Source of the DNA: Pseudomonas serbica
Lineage (GTDB): Bacteria; Pseudomonadota; Gammaproteobacteria; Pseudomonadales; Pseudomonadaceae
DNA: 64,000 bases
NCBI RefSeq assembly: GCF_028823535.1
Contig: NZ_JAQIYM010000002.1
Span: 62,001-126,000 of the forward strand
Direction: 5' to 3'
In this document: one piece after another, positions 17,536 to 25,435 of the stretch
How positions within the stretch are numbered: position 1 is the first letter of the stretch
How the letters are laid out: each line of letters starts with the position of its first letter
The notes under the pieces: model-generated
Seen by the model: the letters and a program-made list of their open reading frames with translations, nothing else
The model's database searches: none
What the model was told of the DNA's origin: nothing
Made by a program: the position numbers and the translations under genes

Positions 17536-18747
17536 TTAGTGGGGTAGACGCTCGATGATCAGCGCGATCCCCTGGCCGACACCGATGCACATGGTGCACA
17601 GGGCGTAGCGGCCATTGCGTTCCTCTAGTTCATGCAGGGCGGTGGTGACCAGGCGTGCGCCGCTCATGCCCAACGGATGGCCCAGGGCGATGGCGCCGCC
17701 GTTGGGGTTGACCCGTGGGTCGGTGTCGCTCAAGCCCAGTTCGCGCAATACCGCCAGGCCCTGGGCGGCAAAGGCTTCGTTGAGCTCGATGATGTCCATG
17801 TCCGCCAGGCTCAGGTTGGCCACTTCCAACACCTTGCGCGTGGCCGGTACCGGGCCGATGCCCATGATGCGTGGCTCGACACCGGCGGTGGCCATCGCCA
17901 CGACCCGGCCACGGGCGGTCAGGCCGTGGCGTTTGGCGGCTTCCGGGCTGGCCAGCAGCAGCGCGCAGGCGCCGTCGTTGACCCCCGAGGCGTTGCCGGC
18001 GGTGACGCTGCCGCCTTCGCGGAACGGCGTGCCCAGTTTGGCCAGTTGCTCAAGGGTGGTGTCGCCGCGCGGATGCTCGTCGTGCTCGACCACTTTGGCC
18101 GGGCCTTTGCGCTGGGGGATTTGCACCGCGACGATTTCCCTGGCCAGCCGCCCATTGGCCTGGGCGGCAGCAGCGCGCTGCTGGCTGCGCAGGGCGAAAG
18201 CGTCCTGGTCGGCCCGGGAGATGTTGAACTGTTCGGCGACGTTCTCCGCCGTTTCCGGCATGGAGTCGATGCCGTAGGTTTTTTTCATCAGCGGATTGAC
18301 GAAGCGCCAGCCGATGGTGGTGTCGAAAATCTCGGCAGCTCGAGAAAATGCCTGTTCGGCCTTGCCCATCACCATTGGTGCGCGGGACATCGATTCGACG
18401 CCACCGACCAGCATCAACCCGGTTTCGCCACTGCGAATCGCCCGGGCGGCAGTGCCGATGGCGTCCAGTCCGGAACCGCACAGGCGATTGAGGGTGGTGC
18501 CCGGTACGCTGACCGGCAACCCAGCCAGCAGTGCCGACATGCGTGCGACGTTGCGGTTGTCTTCGCCGGCCTGGTTGGCGCAGCCGTAGATCACATCATC
18601 GACAGTGCTCCAGTCGACTTGCGGGTGACGGCGCAGCAGCTCGCGCAACGGCACCGCACCGAGGTCGTCGGCGCGCACGCTGCTCAGGACTCCGGCGTAG
18701 CGACCGATCGGCGTACGAACCGCGTCGATGATCAGGGCGTCATTCAT
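17536..18747 (-). CDS. paaJ: PaaJ, beta-ketoadipyl-CoA thiolase
   Basis: PaaJ splits 3-oxoadipyl-CoA to acetyl-CoA and succinyl-CoA and also acts one step earlier on 3-oxo-5,6-dehydrosuberyl-CoA. The 403-residue protein has the nucleophile cysteine in [13 protein letters not shown], an intact [25 protein letters not shown] with the histidine, and TMCIGVGQG. It overlaps paaI by 8 bp. It is the PcaF/PaaJ type; the operon decides for PaaJ. Confidence 0.95.
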   Translation of the reverse strand: MNDALIIDAVRTPIGRYAGVLSSVRADDLGAVPLRELLRRHPQVDWSTVDDVIYGCANQAGEDNRNVARMSALLAGLPVSVPGTTLNRLCGSGLDAIGTAARAIRSGETGLMLVGGVESMSRAPMVMGKAEQAFSRAAEIFDTTIGWRFVNPLMKKTYGIDSMPETAENVAEQFNISRADQDAFALRSQQRAAAAQANGRLAREIVAVQIPQRKGPAKVVEHDEHPRGDTTLEQLAKLGTPFREGGSVTAGNASGVNDGACALLLASPEAAKRHGLTARGRVVAMATAGVEPRIMGIGPVPATRKVLEVANLSLADMDIIELNEAFAAQGLAVLRELGLSDTDPRVNPNGGAIALGHPLGMSGARLVTTALHELEERNGRYALCTMCIGVGQGIALIIERLPH

Positions 18748-19189
18748 TGGGGGGCTCCTGCGCCAGCACCGAGCCGCGCACTTTGTAGGATTTGCCGTGG
18801 AACAGGGCGATCAACTGGCCCTGCTGGTTTTCGATGCGTACGTCGTAGTTGCCGGTGCGCCCGGAGCGGCTCTGCTCGATGCAATCGGCAGTCAGCGTGT
18901 CGCCCAGGCGTGCCGGGGCGATGTAGTCGATGCTGCAGCCGATGGCGACTGTGGCTTCGTTGTAGCTGTTGCAGGCAAAGGCGAATGCTGAATCTGCAAG
19001 GGCAAACAGAAAGCCGCCGTGGCAGGTGCCGTGGCCCTGCACCATGTCGGCACGCACGGTCATGCCCACACGGGCGCAACCGGGGGCCGCGGACAGCAGG
19101 CGTATGCCCATCGCCTGGCTGGCGGCGTCGCGCTGGAGCAGCGTTTGTGCACAGTTGACGGCCAGGTTCATCGCTTCATGGTTAGTCAT
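18740..19189 (-). CDS. paaI: PaaI, hydroxyphenylacetyl-CoA thioesterase
   Basis: A hot-dog fold thioesterase of 149 residues. [27 protein letters not shown] is the family active-site helix with the catalytic aspartate. PaaI frees CoA from dead-end or wrongly hydroxylated intermediates. The ATG at 19189 follows a GGAG site and overlaps paaH by 8 bp; the longer upstream frame is a shadow. Confidence 0.95.
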   Translation of the reverse strand: MTNHEAMNLAVNCAQTLLQRDAASQAMGIRLLSAAPGCARVGMTVRADMVQGHGTCHGGFLFALADSAFAFACNSYNEATVAIGCSIDYIAPARLGDTLTADCIEQSRSGRTGNYDVRIENQQGQLIALFHGKSYKVRGSVLAQEPPNE

Positions 19190-20699
19190 GGAATATTCTC
19201 CCTTCGGCGACGCGTCGGCGCAGCAGCAGCGACGGCCGGTAGCGTTCTTCGCCATAGGTGGCTTGCAGGTTTTCCAGCACGGTCAGGATCTGCTTGAGCC
19301 CTATGGCGTCGGCCCAGGCCAACGGGCCTTGGGGGTAGTTGACCCCGGCGCGCATGGCCAGATCGATGTCGGCCGCCGAGGCCACGCCTTGCAGCAGGGC
19401 ATCGGCCGCTTCGTTGGCCAGCATCGCCACGGTGCGCAGGACGGCGAGGGCAGGGCTGTCGCTGAGCAGGCTGACCTTGAGGCCGGCGCGTTGCAGCAGG
19501 GCGATACCTTGTTCCAAGGCCAGGGGATCAATGCCCGCCGCGTAACTGATGGCGATGCGTTGGGCCTGGGTGTAATCGAGGGTCAGGTCCAGCAGGATCA
19601 GGTTGCGCAGGCCGTCTTCCCTGGCGCGCTGACACGCCATGCGCCCGTCGCTCAAGGCCAGCACTGCGTCACCAACCCGCAACAAGCCGCGGCCATCGCG
19701 CTGGATGACGTCGAGGCCTTGCTCGCGCAGACGAACCAGCAAACCTCGGGCGATGCCCAGGTCGCCTTCGGCAATGCACACCTGGACATTCGCATCGCTG
19801 CCGATCTCGGCGGCTGGCGGACGCTCGGCCCCTTGGGCATAGCTGTAGAAACCTTGGCCGCTTTTGCGCCCCAGGCGCCCGCCGTCCACCAGCTCTTTCT
19901 GGATCAGTGAAGGCAGGAAGCGCGTGTCCTGGTAATAAGCGTCGAACACCGAGCAGGTCACGGCATAGTTGACGTCATGGCCGATCAGGTCGGTCAGCTC
20001 GAACGCACCCATGGCAAAGCCGCCCGCCTCGCGCATCAGCGCGTCCAGCGTCGCGCAATCCGCGGCGCCTTCCTGGAGCATGCGCAGGCTCTCGGCATAG
20101 AAAGGCCGGGCCACGCGGTTGACGATGAAACCCGGGGTGGAGCGGGTGTGCACCGGTTTTTTCCCCCAGGCTTTGGCGGTGTCGTACAGGCACTCGGCCA
20201 AGGCCGGATCGCTGGCCAGGCCGCAGACCACTTCCACCAGCGGCATGACCGGCGCCGGGTTGAAGAAGTGCAGGCCGAGCAGGCGTTGTGGGTGATCGAG
20301 CTGCGCGGCGATGCGGGTGATCGACAGCGACGAGGTATTGCTGGCGAGGATGCAGTGCTCGCCGCAGATCTCTTCCAGTTGGCGGAACAGTGCGCGCTTG
20401 ACCTCGAGGTTTTCGACGATGGCTTCGATGATCAGCGCGCAATCGGCCAGGGCTTCGATCGCTTCCACGGCGTGCAGGCGGGCAATCGTCGCACTGCGCG
20501 ATTCGGCGGACAGCTTGCCGTTCTCGACCCGTTTGCCCAGTTGCCGGTCGATGCCGGCAATGGCCTGGGCGGCCGCGCCGGGACGATTGTCCAGCAGAAG
20601 CACCGGATGCCCGGCCTGCGCTGCGACCTGGGCAATGCCGGCGCCCATGGCGCCGGCGCCGATCACGGCGATGCGTGCAGAAGTGTTCAGTGCGCTCAT
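19182..20699 (-). CDS. paaH: PaaH, 3-hydroxyadipyl-CoA dehydrogenase
   Basis: The 505-residue protein oxidises 3-hydroxyadipyl-CoA with NAD. The N-terminal Rossmann loop is IGAGAMGAGIAQVAAQAG. ASNTSSLSITRIA and LGLHFFNPAPVMPLVEVV contain the catalytic histidine. Two C-terminal 3HCDH helical domains follow (GFIVNRVARPFY, near 185, and a second near 410-490). It starts 3 bp after the paaG stop. Confidence 0.96.
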   Translation of the reverse strand: MSALNTSARIAVIGAGAMGAGIAQVAAQAGHPVLLLDNRPGAAAQAIAGIDRQLGKRVENGKLSAESRSATIARLHAVEAIEALADCALIIEAIVENLEVKRALFRQLEEICGEHCILASNTSSLSITRIAAQLDHPQRLLGLHFFNPAPVMPLVEVVCGLASDPALAECLYDTAKAWGKKPVHTRSTPGFIVNRVARPFYAESLRMLQEGAADCATLDALMREAGGFAMGAFELTDLIGHDVNYAVTCSVFDAYYQDTRFLPSLIQKELVDGGRLGRKSGQGFYSYAQGAERPPAAEIGSDANVQVCIAEGDLGIARGLLVRLREQGLDVIQRDGRGLLRVGDAVLALSDGRMACQRAREDGLRNLILLDLTLDYTQAQRIAISYAAGIDPLALEQGIALLQRAGLKVSLLSDSPALAVLRTVAMLANEAADALLQGVASAADIDLAMRAGVNYPQGPLAWADAIGLKQILTVLENLQATYGEERYRPSLLLRRRVAEGRIFHD

Positions 20700-20702
20700 G
20701 AC

Positions 20703-21494
20703 TCAGCGTCCCTTGAAGCTTGGGTTGCGTTTTTCCATGAAGGCGCCGACGCCCTCGCGATAGTCGTCGCTGCGCCCGGCCAGGCGTTGCAGGTCACGCT
20801 CCAGTTCCAGCTGTTCATCAAAACTGTTGCTCATGCTGGCGTTCAGGCTGCGCTTGATCAGCGCCAGGCCGTAGGTCGGCTGGGTGGCCAGGTGTTGCGC
20901 CAGTTTCAGGGCTTCAGCGCGCAGTTCGGCGTCTTCCACGCAGCGATAGATCAAGCCCCATTGCTCGGCCTGTTCGGCCGTCAGGCGATTGCCGAGCAGG
21001 ATCAGGGCCTTGGCGCGGGCCATACCGACCAGGCGCGGCAGGGTCCAGGTGCCGCCGGAGTCAGGGATCAGGCCGATCTTGCAGAATGCCTGGATGAAGC
21101 TGGCCGAACGCGCTGCCAGCACCAGGTCGCAGGCCAGCGGAATGTTCGCGCCGGCACCGGCGGCCACGCCATTGACCGCGCAGATCACCGGCATCGGCAG
21201 GTCGCGCAACTGGCGGATCAGCGGGTTGTAGAACTTTTCGATGGACTCGCCCAGGTCCGGCACGGCGCTGCCCGGCGCGACATTGCGGTCGCTCAGATCC
21301 TGGCCGGCGCAGAAACCACGACCTTCGCCGGTCAGCAGCAGCACGCGCACGTCGGGGTTCTGCCGCACTTGCTTGAGCGCTTCCTTCACTTCGCCATGCA
21401 TCTGGGTGTTGAAGCTGTTGAGCTGGTCCGGGCGATTGAGGCTGAGCAGGGCGACGCCGGCCTCGATGGAAAACAGGATGTGTTCGAAGTTCAT
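20703..21494 (-). CDS. paaG: PaaG, 1,2-epoxyphenylacetyl-CoA isomerase
   Basis: PaaG turns the ring epoxide into the oxepin and also shifts double bonds later in the pathway. This crotonase-fold protein of 263 residues has oxyanion-hole segments GFCAGQDLSDR and VNGVAAGAGANIPLACD, and IGLIPDSGGTWTLPRLVG with an aspartate in the catalytic region. A GAGAG ribosome site is present. It lies second in the operon, 38 bp after paaF. Confidence 0.95.
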   Translation of the reverse strand: MNFEHILFSIEAGVALLSLNRPDQLNSFNTQMHGEVKEALKQVRQNPDVRVLLLTGEGRGFCAGQDLSDRNVAPGSAVPDLGESIEKFYNPLIRQLRDLPMPVICAVNGVAAGAGANIPLACDLVLAARSASFIQAFCKIGLIPDSGGTWTLPRLVGMARAKALILLGNRLTAEQAEQWGLIYRCVEDAELRAEALKLAQHLATQPTYGLALIKRSLNASMSNSFDEQLELERDLQRLAGRSDDYREGVGAFMEKRNPSFKGR

Positions 21495-21532
21495 GGTCTT
21501 GGCGCTCTCTTGGCGGATCTCGAATTCAGTGA

Positions 21533-22306
21533 TTACTGGCCGGTGAAGGTCGGCGTGCGTTTTTCCTGGAAGGCGGCGATGCCCTCGTCGCGATCGCGGG
21601 TGCCGGCCAGCACGGTGAAGGCGTGACGCTCGAAACGCAGGCCGCTGGCCAGGTCGGTGTCCATGGCCTTGAGCAGCGCTTCCTTGGCCAGGCGTACCGC
21701 CAGCGGTGCCTTGGCGGCGATGTTGCGAGCGATCTGCAGGGCGCGATCGACGGTGAATTCCGGCTGGGTGACTTCGCTGACCAGGCCGGCGCGCTGGGCC
21801 TGGCGGGCGTCGATCGGCTCGCCGGTCAGGACCATCTGCATGGCCATGGATTTGCCGACGGCGCGCAGCAGGCGTTGGGTGCCACCCGCGCCGGGCATGA
21901 TCCCGAGATTGATTTCCGGCTGGCCGAAGCGGGCGTCTTCACCGGCCACGATGATGTCGGCGTGCATCGCCAGTTCGCAGCCACCGCCAAGGGCGAAGCC
22001 GTTGACAGCGGCGATCAATGGTTTGTTGAAGCGAGTAATGGCCTGCCATGAGGCCTGGCGCGGGTCGTCAAGGATGCCGACCAGGTCGCGCTCGGCCATT
22101 TCCTTGATGTCGGCACCGGCGGCGAAGGCTTTGCGACTGCCGGTCAGGACCACGGCACGGGTCTCGGGGTCGGCTTGGGCAACGCTCAACTCGTCAGCCA
22201 GTTCGCCGAGAAGCTGGGTATTGAGGGCGTTCAGCGCTTGCGGGCGCTGCAGGGTAATCAGGCGAACACCAGGCTCGATGAATTCGACGGCAAGGGTTTG
22301 AGGCAT
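21533..22306 (-). CDS. paaF: PaaF, 2,3-dehydroadipyl-CoA hydratase
   Basis: The 257-residue crotonase-fold hydratase adds water to 2,3-dehydroadipyl-CoA. It has AFAAGADIKEMAERD, NGFALGGGCELAMHADIIVAG with one catalytic glutamate, and PEINLGIMPGAGGTQRL with the other. I use the ATG at 22306 (MPQTLAVEF). It is the first gene of the paaFGHIJK operon, behind a divergent control region shared with paaY. Confidence 0.95.
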   Translation of the reverse strand: MPQTLAVEFIEPGVRLITLQRPQALNALNTQLLGELADELSVAQADPETRAVVLTGSRKAFAAGADIKEMAERDLVGILDDPRQASWQAITRFNKPLIAAVNGFALGGGCELAMHADIIVAGEDARFGQPEINLGIMPGAGGTQRLLRAVGKSMAMQMVLTGEPIDARQAQRAGLVSEVTQPEFTVDRALQIARNIAAKAPLAVRLAKEALLKAMDTDLASGLRFERHAFTVLAGTRDRDEGIAAFQEKRTPTFTGQ

Positions 22307-22654
22307 GGCGGATGCCCTCACGGAGCGCTCGGCGGTGATGCCGGCTTGTTATTGGATCGGCTGCAAGGGGCCGGTTTTGCCGGAGTATACCTACAACGTG
22401 ATACGCAAATGCAATAACAAAATCGATTTAATGTGTCTTATTTTTGTGCGGTCAGCTGTGATCCTGTAATGCCGTATCGTCGTGTGTGGTGGGTTTATCC
22501 CCTATTTCATTGGGTTTTATGGCGGTTTTTACAGCGCGGCGCAGGTCGTCGGAAAACCCTCATTCAAGTGATACGCTTTTTTGTCTTTGTGAATGTAAAA
22601 GCGATATGATACAAAACAAGTCAATATCTGCATCGCTTTGTGAAGGAAGCTGCC
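22307..22654. promoter_or_regulatory. Divergent paaF / paaY control region with PaaX-like motifs
   Basis: This 348-bp gap is AT-rich and holds no gene. GTGATACGC occurs at 22398-22406 on the paaF side and again at 22568-22576 on the paaY side. AAAAGCGATA (22597-22606) lies in the opposite orientation 20 bp further. The same words form the inverted repeat before paaA, so these are the likely PaaX operators of the two transcripts. I cannot fix the -10/-35 boxes with confidence. Confidence 0.65.
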
Positions 22655-23251
22655 ATGACCTGCTACAGCCTTGATGGCCTGACCCCGGTGGTTGACCCGA
22701 GTGCCTATGTGCATCCGTCCGCCGTGTTGATCGGCGACGTGATCATCGGCCCCCACTGTTATGTAGGGCCGCTGGCCAGCCTGCGCGGTGATTTCGGGCG
22801 GATCGTGCTGGAGGAGGGCGCCAACATTCAGGACACCTGCGTGATGCACGGCTTCCCCGACAGCGACACGGTGGTGGAGCGCAACGGTCACATCGGCCAC
22901 GGCGCGGTGTTGCACGGTTGTCGGATCGGCGCCGACGCGCTGGTGGGCATGAATGCGGTGGTGATGGACAACGCGCGCATCGGACCAAGGTCCTTCGTGT
23001 CGGCGGCGGCCTTCGTCAAGGCCGGTTTCGAATGCCCCGAGCAGTCTCTGGTGATGGGCGCGCCGGCCAGCGTCAAGCGCACCCTCAGCGATCAGGAAGT
23101 GGCGTGGAAACAAGCGGGCACCCGCGAGTATCAGCAACTGGCCAGGCGGTGCCTGGAGCAGATGCAGGTGTGTGAACCGTTGGCAGAGCCGGAGCCGGGT
23201 CGGCCGCGGATCAGTGACAGTGGGTTGCGGCCCAAGGGCAGCGGCCAGTGA
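22655..23251 (+). CDS. paaY: PaaY, hexapeptide-repeat thioesterase
   Basis: The 198-residue protein is a left-handed beta-helix of the gamma-carbonic-anhydrase type ([48 protein letters not shown]). PaaY hydrolyses inhibitory CoA thioesters such as ring-opened or hydroxylated products and assists PaaX control. The ATG at 22655 follows GAAGGAAG. It is followed by paaX after a REPIN. Confidence 0.95.
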   Translation: MTCYSLDGLTPVVDPSAYVHPSAVLIGDVIIGPHCYVGPLASLRGDFGRIVLEEGANIQDTCVMHGFPDSDTVVERNGHIGHGAVLHGCRIGADALVGMNAVVMDNARIGPRSFVSAAAFVKAGFECPEQSLVMGAPASVKRTLSDQEVAWKQAGTREYQQLARRCLEQMQVCEPLAEPEPGRPRISDSGLRPKGSGQ

Positions 23252-23265
23252 ATGCAAAACTTCCC

Positions 23266-23354
23266 TGTGGGAGCGAGCCTGCTCGCGAAAGCGGCGGGTT
23301 AGTCACCACAGATGTTGGATGTCAGACCGATTCGCGAGCAGGCTCGCTCCCACA
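23266..23354. repeat. REPIN between paaY and paaX, TGTGGGAGCG type
   Basis: Arms TGTGGGAGCGAGCCTGCTCG and complement flank about 40 bp in the 166-bp gap between two plus-strand genes. It may end the paaY transcript, which would leave paaX on its own promoter. Confidence 0.85.
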
Positions 23355-23417
23355 AGGGGTTGGGATTAACCCCATGGCTTTCGGTATATTCCTTTTCTTT
23401 TTTTGCTCGGTACGCCC

Positions 23418-24341
23418 ATGTCGTCCCTGACACCCTTGAACCATCTGATTACCCGCTTTCAAGAGCAGACGCCGATCCGCGCCAGTTCCCTGATCATCAC
23501 CCTCTACGGTGATGCCATCGAACCCCACGGCGGGACTGTCTGGTTGGGCAGCCTGATCCAGTTGCTCGAACCGATCGGCATCAACGAGCGGCTGATCCGC
23601 ACCTCGATTTTCCGCCTGACCAAGGAAGGCTGGCTGACCGCCGAGAAGGTCGGCCGGCGCAGTTATTACAGCCTGACCGGCACCGGCCGCCGACGTTTCG
23701 ACAAGGCGTTCAAGCGGGTCTACAGCACCACGATGCCGGCTTGGGATGGCTCCTGGTGCCTGGTGATGCTGTCGCAGCTGACCCAGGACAAGCGCAAACA
23801 AGTGCGCGAAGAGCTGGAATGGCAAGGTTTTGGTGCGATTTCGCCGGTGGTGCTGGCCTGTCCGCGCAGCGACCGCACCGACGTCAACGCGACGCTGCTC
23901 GACCTCGGCGCGCAGGAAGAAACCATCGTCTTCGAAACCACCGCCCAGGACGTGCTCGCCTCCAAGGCCCTGCGCCTGCAGGTGCGCGAGAGCTGGAACA
24001 TCGAAGAGCTGGCGACCCATTACAGCGAGTTCATCCAGCTGTTCCGGCCGCTCTGGCAAGCGCTTCGCGAGCAGGAAAACCTGCAGCCGTCCGACTGCTT
24101 CCTGGCGCGGATCCTGCTTATTCACGAATACCGCAAGCTGCTGCTGCGTGACCCGCAACTACCAGACGAGTTGCTGCCCGGTGATTGGGAAGGTCGTGCG
24201 GCCCGGCAGTTGTGCCGCAACATTTACCGTTTGATCTACGCCAAGGCCGAGGAATGGCTGAACAGCGCACTGGAAACTGCCGACGGCCCGTTGCCGGATG
24301 TGGGCGAGAGTTTTTATCGACGCTTTGGCGGGTTGAAATAA
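23418..24341 (+). CDS. paaX: PaaX, phenylacetyl-CoA responsive repressor
   Basis: The 307-residue protein starts SSLTPLNHLITRFQEQTPIRASSLIITLYGD, the PaaX winged-helix domain, with IRTSIFRLTKEGWLTAEKVGRRSYYSLT as the recognition and wing part. The middle WDGSWCLVMLSQ and the C-terminal helical region are typical. PaaX represses paa promoters and is released by phenylacetyl-CoA. I chose ATG 23418 over an upstream non-ATG start. Confidence 0.96.
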   Translation: MSSLTPLNHLITRFQEQTPIRASSLIITLYGDAIEPHGGTVWLGSLIQLLEPIGINERLIRTSIFRLTKEGWLTAEKVGRRSYYSLTGTGRRRFDKAFKRVYSTTMPAWDGSWCLVMLSQLTQDKRKQVREELEWQGFGAISPVVLACPRSDRTDVNATLLDLGAQEETIVFETTAQDVLASKALRLQVRESWNIEELATHYSEFIQLFRPLWQALREQENLQPSDCFLARILLIHEYRKLLLRDPQLPDELLPGDWEGRAARQLCRNIYRLIYAKAEEWLNSALETADGPLPDVGESFYRRFGGLK

Positions 24342-24426
24342 CCCGTCGACGGTCAGGGAGAGTCGCTGTTCAGGAGAACCTGCTAATTGACGTAGACAAT
24401 AAAAATAAGCCTGCGTGAGGCCTGAC

Positions 24427-25341
24427 ATGATTTCAACAACCGCACAGCGCCAGGATGGGTTCGATCAGTGGATCCATCAGATCAACCAGATCTGTGGCGC
24501 CTTCAACGCACAGCCCCTGGGCAGCGACTTTGCTGGCCAGATCCGTGAATACCGCAGCGATGCCCTCAAGCTCAGCTTCGTTGACGCCTGCCAGGCACGG
24601 CTGTACCGCACGCCGCAGGAAGTGGCGGCGGGCGAGGGTGGCAAGTACTTTGCGGTGTTCCAGCTCGATGGCACCGCGGGCATGGCCCAGGGCGACGACA
24701 GGGTTTTATTGTCCGCCGGGGATATCACCTTGATCGATGCTGCGCGGCCCAGCGATTTCACTTACAGCGAAAACTCCCGACAGTTGTCGCTGATCCTGCC
24801 GTCTCAACTGGTCGAGCAGACCCTGCGCTTCAACCAGGTCAAGTGCGGCCATCGGATTGCCGCGTCGTCGCCGATCGCCATGCTCTCGCATCGTCTGATT
24901 CTCGACGCCACCCGCCAACAGCACCTGACCCGGCAGGAAAGCGAAGCGACCCTGGAGGCGATCGTCAGTCTGTTGCGTCCGGCCATCAGCCAGACCGACG
25001 ATTGCACGGATCCGCACGAGCGTACCTTCCGCAAGACCCTGAGCTTCATCGACCAGCACATCCGCTGCGAAGAGTTGTGCCCGGAATGGCTGGCGCGGGA
25101 AGTCGGCATGTCGACCCGCGGCCTGTACCGCATGTTCGCCAAGAAGGGTTTGGTGGTGGCGCGCTACATCAAGAACCGCCGGCTGGACCTGTGCGCCGAG
25201 TCCCTGCGTCAATCGCGCAAGGAAGAGAAATTGTCGGTGCTGGGGTATTCCTGGGGGTTTTCCGATTCGAGCTACTTTTCCACGGCGTTCAAATCACGCT
25301 TCGGCATTGCGCCGGGGGAGTATCGCAAGCAATACGCTTGA
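24427..25341 (+). CDS. feaR: FeaR, AraC-family activator of amine oxidation
   Basis: The 304-residue protein has an AraC-binding-like N-terminal half (TYSENSRQLSLILPSQLVE, about 110-130). Its C-terminal AraC helix-turn-helix includes LCPEWLAREVGMSTRGLYRMFAKKGLV and the YSWGFSDSSYFSTAFKSRFG second helix. FeaR activates tynA and feaB in response to aromatic aldehydes or amines in E. coli. It converges with tynA. An in-frame GTG at 24415 is an alternative start. Confidence 0.9.
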   Translation: MISTTAQRQDGFDQWIHQINQICGAFNAQPLGSDFAGQIREYRSDALKLSFVDACQARLYRTPQEVAAGEGGKYFAVFQLDGTAGMAQGDDRVLLSAGDITLIDAARPSDFTYSENSRQLSLILPSQLVEQTLRFNQVKCGHRIAASSPIAMLSHRLILDATRQQHLTRQESEATLEAIVSLLRPAISQTDDCTDPHERTFRKTLSFIDQHIRCEELCPEWLAREVGMSTRGLYRMFAKKGLVVARYIKNRRLDLCAESLRQSRKEEKLSVLGYSWGFSDSSYFSTAFKSRFGIAPGEYRKQYA

Positions 25342-25349
25342 TCGCATTT

Positions 25350-25417
25350 TGTAGGAGCCCGGCTTGCCAGCGAAGGCGTACTTACGGACGCCTTCGCCGG
25401 CAAGCCGGGCTCCTACA
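25350..25417. repeat. REPIN between feaR and tynA
   Basis: Arms TGTAGGAGCCCGGCTTGCC and complement with a short centre lie between two convergent genes, 9 bp after feaR and 19 bp after tynA. It probably works as a two-way terminator. Confidence 0.85.
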
Positions 25418-25435
25418 ATTTTGCGTTCCAGCCCG

